Assembly (NCBI RefSeq): GCF_009363075.1
Contig: NZ_CP045293.1
Span: forward strand, 4,737,501-4,801,500
DNA: 64,000 nucleotides
Source of the DNA: Paenibacillus guangzhouensis
GTDB taxonomy: Bacteria; Bacillota; Bacilli; Paenibacillales; Paenibacillaceae
Reading direction: 5' to 3'
The notes below the pieces were generated by a model that had not been told where the DNA came from, did not search any database, and saw only the letters and a program-made list of their open reading frames with translations. A program made the translations under genes and the position numbers. How positions within the stretch are numbered: position 1 is the first letter of the stretch; every line of letters begins with the position of its first letter. Below are positions 8,647 to 17,821 of this stretch, piece after piece.

Positions 8647-11076
8647 TTAGTGACGGATTTTCACACGTTGCAGGCGAAGCGCGTTAAGCACAACCGATAC
8701 GGAGCTCAGCGCCATTGCTGCGCCTGCTACCCATGGTGCGAGCAAGCCGATGGCCGCAATCGGGATACCGAGTGTATTGTAGCCTAGCGCCCAGAACAAG
8801 TTCTGCTTAATGTTGCTCATCGTCTTCCGGCTCATATAGATTGCGTCCGGAATGCTCGACAGATCGCCGCGCATCAAGGTTACGTCCGCTGCTTCCATCG
8901 CTACGTCAGTCCCCGTACCGATTGCCATCCCGATATCTGCCGTTGCTAGAGCCGGCGCATCGTTAATGCCGTCACCAACCATCGCTACCTTCTTGCCCTG
9001 CGCTTGCAATTTCTTCACTTCCTCCGCCTTGCCCTCCGGAAGAACTTCCGCCAGCACATGGTCAATCCCAACCTGATTCGCGATTGCCTTCGCCGTCCGT
9101 TGATTGTCCCCCGTGATCATGATGACCTCAATGCCCATCTCTTTCAGGCGGCTTACGGCTTCTTTCGAGGTTTCTTTGATCGTATCCGCTACAGCGACCA
9201 GGCCGGCATAATCTCCGTCGATCGCAACGAGCATCGCCGTCTTACCCGCTTCTTCTAAATGATTCATCACCGTGTATGCATGCTGCGCATTCACATTGAA
9301 TTTCTCCATCAATCGGCGTGTACCGATCAAGAGTTCTTTGCCTTCTACGGCTGCCCGAATGCCATAACCCGGAATCGCTTCAAAGGAATCCGTCGCCGGC
9401 ATATCCATTTGTCTAGCCTTGATCCCATCCACAATCGCTTCTGCAAGCGGATGCTCCGAGTTCTTCTCTGCGGCACCAACGAGACGCAGGAATGCTGCTT
9501 CATCATTTTCCGTAAGCACATCCGTTAATTCTGGTTTCCCTTTCGTTACGGTACCTGTTTTATCCAAAATAATCGCATCGATCTTATGCGTCTGCTCCAG
9601 ATGTTCGCCGCCTTTGAACAAGATCCCGAACTCAGCCGCGCGACCCGAACCGGCCATGATGGAGGTTGGTGTTGCTAGACCTAGCGCACATGGGCATGCA
9701 ATGACGAGAATAGCAATGGCTTTCTCCAGCGCTTCCGCGAAGTCGCCCGGTGTGATAAAGAAATACCATACGAGGAAAGCTACAATTGCAATCCCAACGA
9801 CAATCGGTACGAAAATCCCCGAGATGACGTCCGCGACCCGTTGAATCGGTGCTTTCGAGCCTTGGGCTTCCTCCACGACTTTAATGATCTGCGCGAGTGC
9901 CGTTTCCTTCCCAACCTTTGTGGCTTGGATGCGCAGCATACCGTTCTTATTGATCGTCGCACCGATCACTTCATCGCCGGCTTTTTTCTCTACAGGAAGA
10001 CTCTCCCCGGTTAACATCGATTCATCCACAGACGATACGCCTTCGAGGACACGACCGTCGACAGGAACTTTCTCGCCCGGCTTGACGATAACGATATCCC
10101 CTGTCAACACTTCCTCTACGGGAACCGATTGCTCCACGCCGTCACGAATGACGAGCGCCGTCTTCGCTTGCAGCCCCATTAGCGATTTGATCGCTTCCGA
10201 CGTGCGCCCTTTTGCCAAGGACTCGAACAATTTACCCATGAGCACCAGCGTGATTAACACGGCACTCGTCTCGTAATACATTGCCGGGCCATGATGTGCA
10301 TTCGCACCCGCCATATACCAGTCAAGTGTGAGATACAGACTGTAGAAGTACGCGGCCGATGTTCCGAGCGATACAAGAACGTCCATATTCGCGCTGCCGT
10401 TACGAAGTGCTTTGTAAGCACCGATGTAGAACTGCCGCCCAATATAGAATTGAACCGGTGTGGAGAGGATCAACTGCATCCATGGATTCATGAAAAGTTC
10501 AGGCACATAAATCCATGATGTGAATGAGAAGTGACCGACCATGCTCCAGAGCAGCGGTAGCGATAGGATTGCTGAGATGATGAGGTTCCACTTCTGATGG
10601 CGAATTTCTTTCGCGCGGTGATCGCCTGTCGATTCGCTGTCTTGCTTCGTAACCGCGGCATAGCCGAGCTGCTTCACTTTGTTCTGCATATCTGCCACGG
10701 ATACTTCCCCTGGCGAATACTCGACGCGAGCCGTCTCCATCGCAAAGTTCACTGCTGCACTCGTTACCCCAGGCATCTTACTGAGCCCTTTCTCGATTCG
10801 GTTGGCGCATGCGGCGCACGTCATGCCTTCCAGCTTGAAATCCACCGTCTCTTTGACCACGCCGTAACCGAGCTTCTTAATCGTCTCTTCCATCCGATCC
10901 ACATCCAATTTGGACGGATCATATGTTAAGCTCGCTTTCTCTAGTGCAAAATTCACATTGGCGTTCGTTACGCCTTCTAATTTATTCAAACCTTTCTCAA
11001 TCCGGTTCGCACATGCGGCACATGTCATTCCCGTTATCGAAAGGGTCGCCTGCTTCTCATTCGTCGCCGTTGACAT
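8647..11076 (-). CDS. copA: Copper-exporting P1B-type ATPase
   Basis: An 809-residue membrane ATPase. Two N-terminal heavy-metal-associated domains each carry [14 protein letters not shown] (CxxC near residues 19-22 and 87-90). The core has the CPC membrane metal site ([12 protein letters not shown]), the phosphorylation motif [22 protein letters not shown] and [10 protein letters not shown]. It exports Cu(I) from the cytoplasm. The promoter spacer contains a CsoR-type box and csoR lies upstream on the same strand. No separate copZ chaperone gene is present between them; the two HMA domains may serve that role. Confidence 0.97.
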   Translation of the reverse strand: MSTATNEKQATLSITGMTCAACANRIEKGLNKLEGVTNANVNFALEKASLTYDPSKLDVDRMEETIKKLGYGVVKETVDFKLEGMTCAACANRIEKGLSKMPGVTSAAVNFAMETARVEYSPGEVSVADMQNKVKQLGYAAVTKQDSESTGDHRAKEIRHQKWNLIISAILSLPLLWSMVGHFSFTSWIYVPELFMNPWMQLILSTPVQFYIGRQFYIGAYKALRNGSANMDVLVSLGTSAAYFYSLYLTLDWYMAGANAHHGPAMYYETSAVLITLVLMGKLFESLAKGRTSEAIKSLMGLQAKTALVIRDGVEQSVPVEEVLTGDIVIVKPGEKVPVDGRVLEGVSSVDESMLTGESLPVEKKAGDEVIGATINKNGMLRIQATKVGKETALAQIIKVVEEAQGSKAPIQRVADVISGIFVPIVVGIAIVAFLVWYFFITPGDFAEALEKAIAILVIACPCALGLATPTSIMAGSGRAAEFGILFKGGEHLEQTHKIDAIILDKTGTVTKGKPELTDVLTENDEAAFLRLVGAAEKNSEHPLAEAIVDGIKARQMDMPATDSFEAIPGYGIRAAVEGKELLIGTRRLMEKFNVNAQHAYTVMNHLEEAGKTAMLVAIDGDYAGLVAVADTIKETSKEAVSRLKEMGIEVIMITGDNQRTAKAIANQVGIDHVLAEVLPEGKAEEVKKLQAQGKKVAMVGDGINDAPALATADIGMAIGTGTDVAMEAADVTLMRGDLSSIPDAIYMSRKTMSNIKQNLFWALGYNTLGIPIAAIGLLAPWVAGAAMALSSVSVVLNALRLQRVKIRH

Positions 11077-11114
11077 CGCTCATTCACTCCTCTTGTTCAA
11101 TTCCTTATGAACTT

Positions 11115-11175
11115 AGTATACCCCTCTACCCTATATTAAGTCAATAGGTTTTTTACAATACCCCTGTACCCTACC
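11115..11175 (-). promoter_or_regulatory. copA promoter with two CsoR-type boxes
   Basis: Minus strand: -35 TTGACT (11139-11144), 18-bp spacer, -10 TATACT (11115-11120). The spacer holds TATAGGGTAGAGGGGTAT (11118-11135). A second near copy, GGTAGGGTACAGGGGTAT (11158-11175), lies upstream of the -35. Such G/C-tract boxes with flanking TA are the known form of CsoR operators. Binding between -35 and -10 would repress until copper releases CsoR. Confidence 0.8.
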
Positions 11176-11228
11176 GAAATGCCCGCATGAATATGGCATG
11201 GCCTCGCTGATTGAGGTTGGTTTACCCG

Positions 11229-11576
11229 TTATTTGACTAGCTTATTCATCGTAACCAGGAGCTCCGTCAACACCTCTGTGTCGCCTTCCTTCATCCGTTC
11301 CATCACACAACTCTTCATGTGACAAGCCAGCAGCAGCTTACCCACGCCCTTCAGCGCGGACTGTACAGACGCCACTTGATTCAGCACATCATCGCAATAC
11401 GTATCCTTCTCAATCATGCCTTTCAGCCCTCGTACTTGCCCTTCAATCCGATTGAGCCTGCTCATAAGATTGTGCTTCGCTTGATCGTCGTGATGGCTCC
11501 TCCGCTCGGACTCGCTCGGATTGCAGCAAACCGAACCTTGTATATTATTGGACTTCATATCTTGAATTTCGTTCAT
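11229..11576 (-). CDS. csoR: Copper-sensing transcriptional repressor CsoR
   Basis: A 115-residue all-helical repressor of the CsoR/RcnR (DUF156) family: LMSRLNRIEGQVRGLKGMIE, then the ligand cysteine in DTYCDDVLNQ and the His-x3-Cys pair in LLACHMKSCVME. These Cys-His-Cys positions are the Cu(I) site of CsoR. AAAGGAGGGAGCAAG precedes the ATG. The first 30 residues are a polar extension with a Cys pair (SVCCNPSE) that is not part of the core fold. It lies upstream of copA with matching operator boxes in both promoters. Confidence 0.93.
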   Translation of the reverse strand: MNEIQDMKSNNIQGSVCCNPSESERRSHHDDQAKHNLMSRLNRIEGQVRGLKGMIEKDTYCDDVLNQVASVQSALKGVGKLLLACHMKSCVMERMKEGDTEVLTELLVTMNKLVK

Positions 11577-11597
11577 CTTGCTCCCTCCTTTATGTTT

Positions 11598-11622
11598 ATT
11601 ATAACATACCCCCCTATAGTAT
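11598..11622 (-). promoter_or_regulatory. csoR promoter with CsoR-type box
   Basis: Minus strand: a TATAAT at 11598-11603, directly preceded by ATACTATAGGGGGGTAT (about 11606-11622), a CsoR-like box overlapping the promoter. It suggests autoregulation. The -35 is not clear. Confidence 0.6.
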
Positions 11623-11703
11623 ATAAATAAACATATAGATATAACTTCAATTTTTAAACTTTACGCACGTCCTTCTTATTGTTATCTTGATAAAAAGTAA
11701 TTC

Positions 11704-11715
11704 CCTGCATAACCC
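11704..11715 (+). repeat. 12-mer CCTGCATAACCC, copy 1 (candidate regulator box)
   Basis: The exact 12-mer CCTGCATAACCC occurs here, 35 nt before the AraC regulator start, and again at 14101-14112 before the transporter operon. A shared operator for the regulator is inferred. Confidence 0.5.
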
Positions 11716-11749
11716 CCATTATGATGCACTGGACAAGGAGAGATTGTTC

Positions 11750-14044
11750 ATGTTCAAACAAGACCGCGGGAGCCTGAAAGTATGGATCCACTTCTTCATT
11801 CCTTATGCGCTGCTGCTCACCGGTTTCCTCGGCGTCGGCTTATATGCTTACGACCGCACCACGTCACTCGTAGAGAGTCATACCAAAGAAACGGCCTACG
11901 CCTTTCTCGAACAGACCAAGGAAATCCTTGACCGCCGCTTCACGGAGCTGGAGACGATCGCCGAACAAGCTGCAAGCAGCACGAAGGTCCAATCGTTTCA
12001 ATATGTCGATCGGCCTTTTGCCGGCACGAATCCCATTCGAATCCTTGAACTCAAGAAGGATCTATTCGATTACTCCCTATTCAACCACTTCTTATTGAAT
12101 TACTATATGATCTTTCCGCATAGTGAGTTCGTGGTGTCGCCGCGCTCTTCTTATTCGCTGCGCCAGTTCTACGATCTGGAATTCCGCAACGAGAATCAAT
12201 CCTACGAGGATTGGCTCAAGGAATTGAAGGTGCGCACCAGCGCCAAAACCTTCTTCCCTGGCCGAACGGCAACATTCCAGAACAAACACGTCTCGGTCGT
12301 GACGTACATGCAATCCTTCGGCTCCCAAGAACGCTCCGGCATCGTGCTCATGCTGATCGACAATGCGCAAATCCAGAGCATGCTGCACAAGCTGGATTCC
12401 AGTAACGGCGGCTTCGTCGTCATTACGGATGCCAAAGGCGAGATCATCAGCCGCACCGGAGCGAATACAGACATCCGCTCAGCGGCCAGCCTCACCGACG
12501 GGTTCAACCCGATCGATATCGATGGGCAGCGCATGCTCGTAACGAAGACAACTTCCCGCTACAACGGTTGGACATACCTCACGGCGCAGCCAGAGTCTTA
12601 CGTGCTCGAGAAAGTGAACTCCATCAAACAGTTGATTCTAACCATTATGCTCATCGGCCTTGTTCTTGGTTTGTTCGCAGCTCTCCTCTTCTCTTATCGC
12701 AACAGTCGCCCGCTCTGGATGCTGCTGCGCATGCTCCCTACGGGCCGGATGGCAGGAGGGCATTCGCCGAATCGCAATGCGTGGGATTTCGTCCGGACTT
12801 CCGTCACGAATCTGATCGTCAGCCATGACTACTTGTCCGAGAAAATGGACCAGCAGGTCCCGCTCATCCGCAGCGGCTTCTATGACCGTCTGCTGCGAGG
12901 CCATTACCTGTCCAACAAGGACATTGCCGCCGCGATGGAACATTCACGCGAGACATGGGAGGGAGAATACTTCGCCGTTAGCATTCTGATGATCGCAGGG
13001 TACGAGGGGACCTACAGCGAAGCCATGCTTACCGAGCTGGATTTCCGCAAAATCGCCATCCGCGACATTATCGCGACAGGCTATGGACGTACGATATCCA
13101 CCCATGATCTTGGGGAGAATCAGATCGGCTTGCTGTTAAATGGCGACGCGGCATCTCCATCCTCGTTCATGGATGAAGTCCGCAACCATCTCACAACGCT
13201 GCATCATCGCATAGCGGGGGCGCTGAGCGTTCAGGTCTATATAACCGTCGGCGGCTGCTACACGCAGCTGACAGAGATTAGCCGCTCGTATGAGGAAGCG
13301 CGCCTGCTGCGCGAGCGCGAGCATTTCACCGAACAGCGTCCGATCATGTTCCATGATGAGGAGAGCCCTGCGCTGCCAACCTACTATTATCCGCCGGATG
13401 TCGAGCTGCGTCTTATTAATCTCGTGAAATCCGGCAATGTGCCTGAGACGGAGCTGCTGCTGGATCAAATTCGTCAGAACAACTTAGAACAGAACCATCT
13501 GCCCGTTGCCGTAACGCGGGTGCTCATTCACGAGCTGACGGGTACGCTTCTCAAATGCTGCGAGTCCGAAGACACCGATCGTCAACAGGATGAAGTGAAA
13601 TCCGCGCTTGCCGCTTCCGAAGCGAATCGTACACCGAAGAGCGCATTCGAGCAGCTCGTCGTCGCGTTCCTGTATCTATGCCGCCAGCAGCATGACCGGA
13701 AGAAAAGCCATAACAATCAATTGAAGCAGGATTTGATTCAACATCTCGAAGAGCATTATATGCGGACGGAGCTGAGCTTATCGGAGCTTGCCGAGCGCTT
13801 CAACTACGCCGAAGCCTATATATCGTATTTTTTCAAAGAACAGACGGGCGTGAATTTCTCTGATTATCTGGAGTCCATCCGGATGAACCATGCCAGAAGA
13901 TTGCTGCAGGAGAGCGATATGTCCGTGAATGAGATCGCCGGTTGGGTCGGCTACTATTCCCTTAACTCGTTCAGCCGCGCCTTCAAAAGAGCCAACGGCG
14001 TAAGCGCCACCGAGTTCAGAAGGCAAGCGCGGAGCGGAATCTAA
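11750..14044 (+). CDS. Membrane-anchored AraC-family regulator with extracellular sensor
   Basis: A 764-residue protein. A first membrane helix lies near residues 15-35 (FFIPYALLLTGFLGVGLYAY), then about 260 extracellular residues of Cache-like character, a second helix near residue 300 (LILTIMLIGLVLGLFAALLF), a long cytoplasmic linker, and a C-terminal double HTH of the AraC type (LSLSELAERFNYAEAYISYF and VNEIAGWVGYYSLNSFSRAF). Start at 11750 follows GGAGAGATTGTTC. It directly precedes a sugar ABC operon on the same strand and is inferred to sense that sugar outside the cell and switch the operon on. Confidence 0.9.
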   Translation: MFKQDRGSLKVWIHFFIPYALLLTGFLGVGLYAYDRTTSLVESHTKETAYAFLEQTKEILDRRFTELETIAEQAASSTKVQSFQYVDRPFAGTNPIRILELKKDLFDYSLFNHFLLNYYMIFPHSEFVVSPRSSYSLRQFYDLEFRNENQSYEDWLKELKVRTSAKTFFPGRTATFQNKHVSVVTYMQSFGSQERSGIVLMLIDNAQIQSMLHKLDSSNGGFVVITDAKGEIISRTGANTDIRSAASLTDGFNPIDIDGQRMLVTKTTSRYNGWTYLTAQPESYVLEKVNSIKQLILTIMLIGLVLGLFAALLFSYRNSRPLWMLLRMLPTGRMAGGHSPNRNAWDFVRTSVTNLIVSHDYLSEKMDQQVPLIRSGFYDRLLRGHYLSNKDIAAAMEHSRETWEGEYFAVSILMIAGYEGTYSEAMLTELDFRKIAIRDIIATGYGRTISTHDLGENQIGLLLNGDAASPSSFMDEVRNHLTTLHHRIAGALSVQVYITVGGCYTQLTEISRSYEEARLLREREHFTEQRPIMFHDEESPALPTYYYPPDVELRLINLVKSGNVPETELLLDQIRQNNLEQNHLPVAVTRVLIHELTGTLLKCCESEDTDRQQDEVKSALAASEANRTPKSAFEQLVVAFLYLCRQQHDRKKSHNNQLKQDLIQHLEEHYMRTELSLSELAERFNYAEAYISYFFKEQTGVNFSDYLESIRMNHARRLLQESDMSVNEIAGWVGYYSLNSFSRAFKRANGVSATEFRRQARSGI

Positions 14045-14100
14045 AGGATTGCACAACGCTTGATTCGGGAATAAAGACGCCATTATTCCTTTTCTAAAAA

Positions 14101-14112
14101 CCTGCATAACCC
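14101..14112 (+). repeat. 12-mer CCTGCATAACCC, copy 2 (candidate regulator box)
   Basis: Identical to 11704-11715. It lies 15 nt upstream of the -35 of the transporter promoter, a usual activator position. Confidence 0.5.
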
Positions 14113-14126
14113 TAGAATTTAACGCA

Positions 14127-14155
14127 TTTACGAAAGCGCTTACTCCCCCTATACT
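14127..14155 (+). promoter_or_regulatory. Promoter of the sugar ABC operon with a cre-like box
   Basis: -35 TTTACG (14127-14132), 17-bp spacer and -10 TATACT (14150-14155). CGAAAGCGCTTACT (14131-14144) overlaps the -35 and matches the CcpA cre consensus except at the end positions. Carbon catabolite repression of the operon is inferred. Confidence 0.65.
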
Positions 14156-14204
14156 TCGAATCACCGGCCGGTTATACCAATGGACATTCAAGGGGGGATT
14201 ACAG

Positions 14205-15113
14205 CTGAAATCTTGGATATCGCTTAAAAAGGGGTGGCAGCTGTACGCGTTATTTGCCTTGCCGCTGCTCTATATCATCGTATTCAAATATGTCCCGATG
14301 CTCGGCAACATTATCGCATTCAAGCAATATTCCATTACAAAAGGCATGTTCGGCAGTCCATGGGCAGGCTTCACACACTTTGAACGGTTCTTCAACTCGC
14401 ATGAATTCTGGCGTTTGCTGACCAATACTTTATCCATCAGCTTCTATACGCTCGTCGCGAGTTTCCCGTTCCCGATCCTGCTCGCCTTAGGTCTCAACTA
14501 TGTTAAAAATGAACGGTTCAAAAAAACGGTCCAAATGGTCACATACGCCCCCTACTTCATCTCGCTTGTCGTCGTTGTGGGCTTACTGTTCCAATTCCTC
14601 GACCCTCGCACCGGGATCGTCAATCACATCTTGGGCTGGTTCGGCGTCGATCCGATTAACTTCATGGGCGAAGCGTCAATGTATCAGACCCTCTATGTCG
14701 GGTCCTATGTCTGGCAGAACGTTGGGTTTGCTTGCATCATTTATCTAGCAGCGCTTGCGGGAATCGATCCATCGCTGCACGAAGCAGCCGTCATGGACGG
14801 TGCGAATAAGCTCCAACGGGTACGTCATATTGACATCCCTGGCATCATGCCAATCGCCGTGATTCTATTAATTCTGAATACGGGGCAGATGATGGAGACC
14901 GGCTTCGAGAAAATCCTGCTCATGCAGAACTCGCTCAATCTGCGAACGTCCGAGGTCATCGACACTTATGTCTACAAAGTCGGCCTTGTCTCGCAAGCAA
15001 TGAATTTCTCTTACGCGACCGCGATCGGCCTATTCAAAGCCGTCATCGGATTCGTCCTGCTGATTATCGTGAATCAGACGGCGAAGAAGGTCGGGCAAGA
15101 AAGTCTATGGTAG
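14205..15113 (+). CDS. Sugar ABC transporter permease, LplB type
   Basis: A 302-residue inner-membrane protein with six predicted helices and the EAA-like loop HEAAVMDGANKLQRVRHIDIPG. It resembles LplB/YtcP-type CUT1 permeases for oligosaccharides. The start is unusual: AGGGGGG (14191-14197) points to a CTG codon at 14205, giving the normal family N-terminus KSWISLKKGWQLYALFALPL. The next start-like codon (TTG, 14259) would cut into the first helix. It pairs with the permease at 15128 and the lipoprotein at 16062. Confidence 0.88.
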   Translation: MKSWISLKKGWQLYALFALPLLYIIVFKYVPMLGNIIAFKQYSITKGMFGSPWAGFTHFERFFNSHEFWRLLTNTLSISFYTLVASFPFPILLALGLNYVKNERFKKTVQMVTYAPYFISLVVVVGLLFQFLDPRTGIVNHILGWFGVDPINFMGEASMYQTLYVGSYVWQNVGFACIIYLAALAGIDPSLHEAAVMDGANKLQRVRHIDIPGIMPIAVILLILNTGQMMETGFEKILLMQNSLNLRTSEVIDTYVYKVGLVSQAMNFSYATAIGLFKAVIGFVLLIIVNQTAKKVGQESLW

Positions 15114-15127
15114 GAGGGAAGACATCG

Positions 15128-16027
15128 ATGCAGCAGCATTCCACCATTCGCGAGTCGGGCAGCGACCGGGCATTCACGATCGTCAACTATGTCATACTTT
15201 CCATTGTGCTCCTTATTATTCTGTATCCGCTCATTTATGTTGTAAGCGCTTCATTTAGTTCGAGTTATGCCGTTCTATCCGGCAAAGTATGGCTGTGGCC
15301 CGTCGAGCCTTCCCTCGATGGCTACAAAGCGGTATTCAAGAACAAAAACATTCTCACCGGGTTCCAGAACACGCTGTTCTATACGATCGCAGGGACCTTG
15401 ATCAACGTCATCATGACGATCTTGGCAGCGTACCCGCTATCCCGGCGAGATTTTCACGGACGGAACGTCTTCATGCTGATCTTCGTGTTCACAATGATGT
15501 TCAGCGGCGGCTTGATCCCGACGTATTTCGTCGTCAAAGGGCTGCACATGATTGACACGGTCTGGGCGATGCTCATTCCAACTGCATTATCCGTATGGAA
15601 TGTCATCATTATGCGGACGTACTTCCAGACCACAATTCCGCATGAATTGCTGGAGGCATCTCAGATGGACGGCTGCAATGATTTCCGATTCCTGAGAAGC
15701 ATTGTACTTCCGCTGTCCGGGCCGATCTTGGCCGTCATCGCGTTATTCTACGCCGTAGGGCATTGGAATCAATATTTTAACGCCATGATTTATTTGAAAG
15801 ATCCGGGGCTTTATCCATTACAGCTTATTCTAAGAGACATCTTGGTTCAGAACGAGGTGAAGATCGATATGCTCGGAGACGTGAAGACGGCGGCAGCCCG
15901 TCAGGGATTGCGCGAACTGTTGAAGTATTCGCTCATCGTCGTCTCCTCTGTCCCGCTGCTTATCGTCTACCCGTTCGTGCAGAAGTTTTTCGTGAAAGGC
16001 GTCATGATTGGCTCGATTAAGGGCTAA
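15128..16027 (+). CDS. Sugar ABC transporter permease, LplC type
   Basis: A 299-residue membrane protein with six helices and the EAA loop ELLEASQMDGCNDFRFLRSIVLPLSG shortened here to its key part EASQMDGCNDF. The C-terminus FVQKFFVKGVMIGSIKG is characteristic of LplC/YtcP permeases. GGAGGG before the ATG at 15128 fixes the start; a reading from 15107 overlaps the preceding gene. It forms the membrane channel with the 14205 permease. No ATPase gene is in this operon, as is usual for these systems, which borrow a shared MsmX-type ATPase. Confidence 0.9.
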   Translation: MQQHSTIRESGSDRAFTIVNYVILSIVLLIILYPLIYVVSASFSSSYAVLSGKVWLWPVEPSLDGYKAVFKNKNILTGFQNTLFYTIAGTLINVIMTILAAYPLSRRDFHGRNVFMLIFVFTMMFSGGLIPTYFVVKGLHMIDTVWAMLIPTALSVWNVIIMRTYFQTTIPHELLEASQMDGCNDFRFLRSIVLPLSGPILAVIALFYAVGHWNQYFNAMIYLKDPGLYPLQLILRDILVQNEVKIDMLGDVKTAAARQGLRELLKYSLIVVSSVPLLIVYPFVQKFFVKGVMIGSIKG

Positions 16028-16061
16028 GGTTGGTTATGAGAACCATTATGGGAGGGTCACT

Positions 16062-17741
16062 ATGAGAAAAACATGGGTCACGTTCATCGCAATCTTGCTT
16101 CTGCTTACTACCGTTCTGTCTGCATGCTCCGGTTCCAATGTAGGGCAAGACATAACAACAGATAAACCGAAAGAAGGCACGGAAACAGCTGACAGCTTGT
16201 TGACGCCGCCAGGCACCTATCCGATTACCAAAGAGAAAGTAACGCTCAAGGTGATGGTTCGCGGCAATCCGCTCGTCGAAAATTTCGCAACGAATGAATT
16301 CACCAAATGGTATGAAGAGAAAACCAATGTTCATGTGGAATGGGAAGTTGTGCCTGAGCAGAGCATGCAGGAGAAATTGAATCTCGTGCTCGCGAGTGAA
16401 GATTATCCGGATGTCATCTTCGGCATGAACGTATCCCCTGCCCAAGAAATGATCTATGGTACGCAAGGCGTTTTCCTGCCCCTCAATGATCTGATTGAGC
16501 AGCAAGGCACGCAGACGAAGAAGCTGTTCGCGGATCGCCCGGATATCAAGGCTGCGATTACCGCTCCAGGCGGCAACATCTACTCCTTGCCTGAAGTGAA
16601 CGAATGCTACCACTGCTCCATGAGCCAGAAGATGTGGATCTACAAGCCATGGCTCGATAAATTAGGTCTGAGCATGCCGACGACAACCGATGAATTATAC
16701 AACGTGCTCAAAGCGTTCAAGACCAAAGATCCGAACGGCAACGGCAAAGCTGATGAAATTCCGCTCTCCATCTCGCCGAAATCTTGGAGATCGTCCATCG
16801 ATGCGTTCCTGATGAATTCCTTCGTCTACAATCCGGTGTACGGATCGACGAAACATCTTTACGTGCAGGACGGCAAGCTCGACGTCTCCTTCACGAAGCC
16901 GGAATGGAAGGAAGGCTTGAAGTATCTGCACAAGCTCTATGCAGAAGGGCTAATCGCACCGGAATCGTTCACGCAAGATGACAATCAGCTCATTCAGATC
17001 GGGGAAAATCCGAAAGAAGTCCTGCTCGGCGCGTCGACCGGCGGACACCAAGGGGTATTCACGCAATTGCTTGGCGAGAGTGGCCGCTGGAGTGAATATG
17101 CAACCGTTCCGGTCTTGAAAGGACCTGCTGGCGTACAATATGCGCCGAACGATGCTACGAGCTTAACGACGGGTGCCTTCCTCATCACGAACAAAGCGAA
17201 AAACCCTGAGATCGCGCTGCGTTGGGCCGATGGATTATATGAATATGAACATACGCTGCGCAGCAACTATGGCCGTCCAGACATGGAATGGCGCGATGCT
17301 AAAGAAGGTGAGATCGGTATCGACGGCAAACCGGCGAAATGGTCCGAGCTGAAATCGTTCGGGGAAGTCCAGAACGTGAACTGGGCACAGACCGGTCCTG
17401 CCCTTCGCTCCAACGAATTCCGCTTAAGCGCGGTAAGTAAAGGCGACAAAGACCTGGAAGTGATCCTCTACAACGAGACAAAGAAAAATTATGAGCCTTA
17501 TAAACCAACGAATGTCGCAACGGTTCCTCCGCTCTTCATGACGAATGAACAAGCGACCGAAATCGCGGACCTCTCGAAGACGGTCAACGATTATATCGAT
17601 GAGATGCTCGCCCGCTTCGTGATCGGGGATGCGGATATCGATAAGGAATGGGATACGTACATCAAGACACTAGACGGCATGAATCTGAAACGCCTCATCG
17701 AGATCTACCAAGAAGCTTACGATGCGCAGACGAAAAAATAA
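16062..17741 (+). CDS. Extracellular sugar-binding lipoprotein of the ABC system
   Basis: A 559-residue protein with a lipoprotein signal: MRKTWVTFIAILLLL, then lipobox LSAC near residue 22. The body is a family 1 solute-binding fold (LplA/YtcQ-like) with the calcium-loop-like motif DPNGNGKADEIPL, common in this group. GGGAGGG precedes the ATG at 16062. It is the last gene of the AraC-permease-permease-lipoprotein unit and is followed by a terminator. Ligand unknown; no glycosidase is in this operon to hint at it. Confidence 0.92.
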   Translation: MRKTWVTFIAILLLLTTVLSACSGSNVGQDITTDKPKEGTETADSLLTPPGTYPITKEKVTLKVMVRGNPLVENFATNEFTKWYEEKTNVHVEWEVVPEQSMQEKLNLVLASEDYPDVIFGMNVSPAQEMIYGTQGVFLPLNDLIEQQGTQTKKLFADRPDIKAAITAPGGNIYSLPEVNECYHCSMSQKMWIYKPWLDKLGLSMPTTTDELYNVLKAFKTKDPNGNGKADEIPLSISPKSWRSSIDAFLMNSFVYNPVYGSTKHLYVQDGKLDVSFTKPEWKEGLKYLHKLYAEGLIAPESFTQDDNQLIQIGENPKEVLLGASTGGHQGVFTQLLGESGRWSEYATVPVLKGPAGVQYAPNDATSLTTGAFLITNKAKNPEIALRWADGLYEYEHTLRSNYGRPDMEWRDAKEGEIGIDGKPAKWSELKSFGEVQNVNWAQTGPALRSNEFRLSAVSKGDKDLEVILYNETKKNYEPYKPTNVATVPPLFMTNEQATEIADLSKTVNDYIDEMLARFVIGDADIDKEWDTYIKTLDGMNLKRLIEIYQEAYDAQTKK

Positions 17742-17753
17742 TTGAAGTGCTAA

Positions 17754-17785
17754 GGATCCGTCCCGTTCTATGGACGGGTCCTTTC
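17754..17785 (+). terminator. Intrinsic terminator after the binding-protein gene
   Basis: Ten-bp stem GGATCCGTCC/GGACGGGTCC with one T-G pair, 8-nt loop, then TTTC. It separates the ABC operon from the asparaginase operon. Confidence 0.7.
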
Positions 17786-17821
17786 GATTGTTGCATAATG
17801 TAGACATGGGAGGGACTATAC

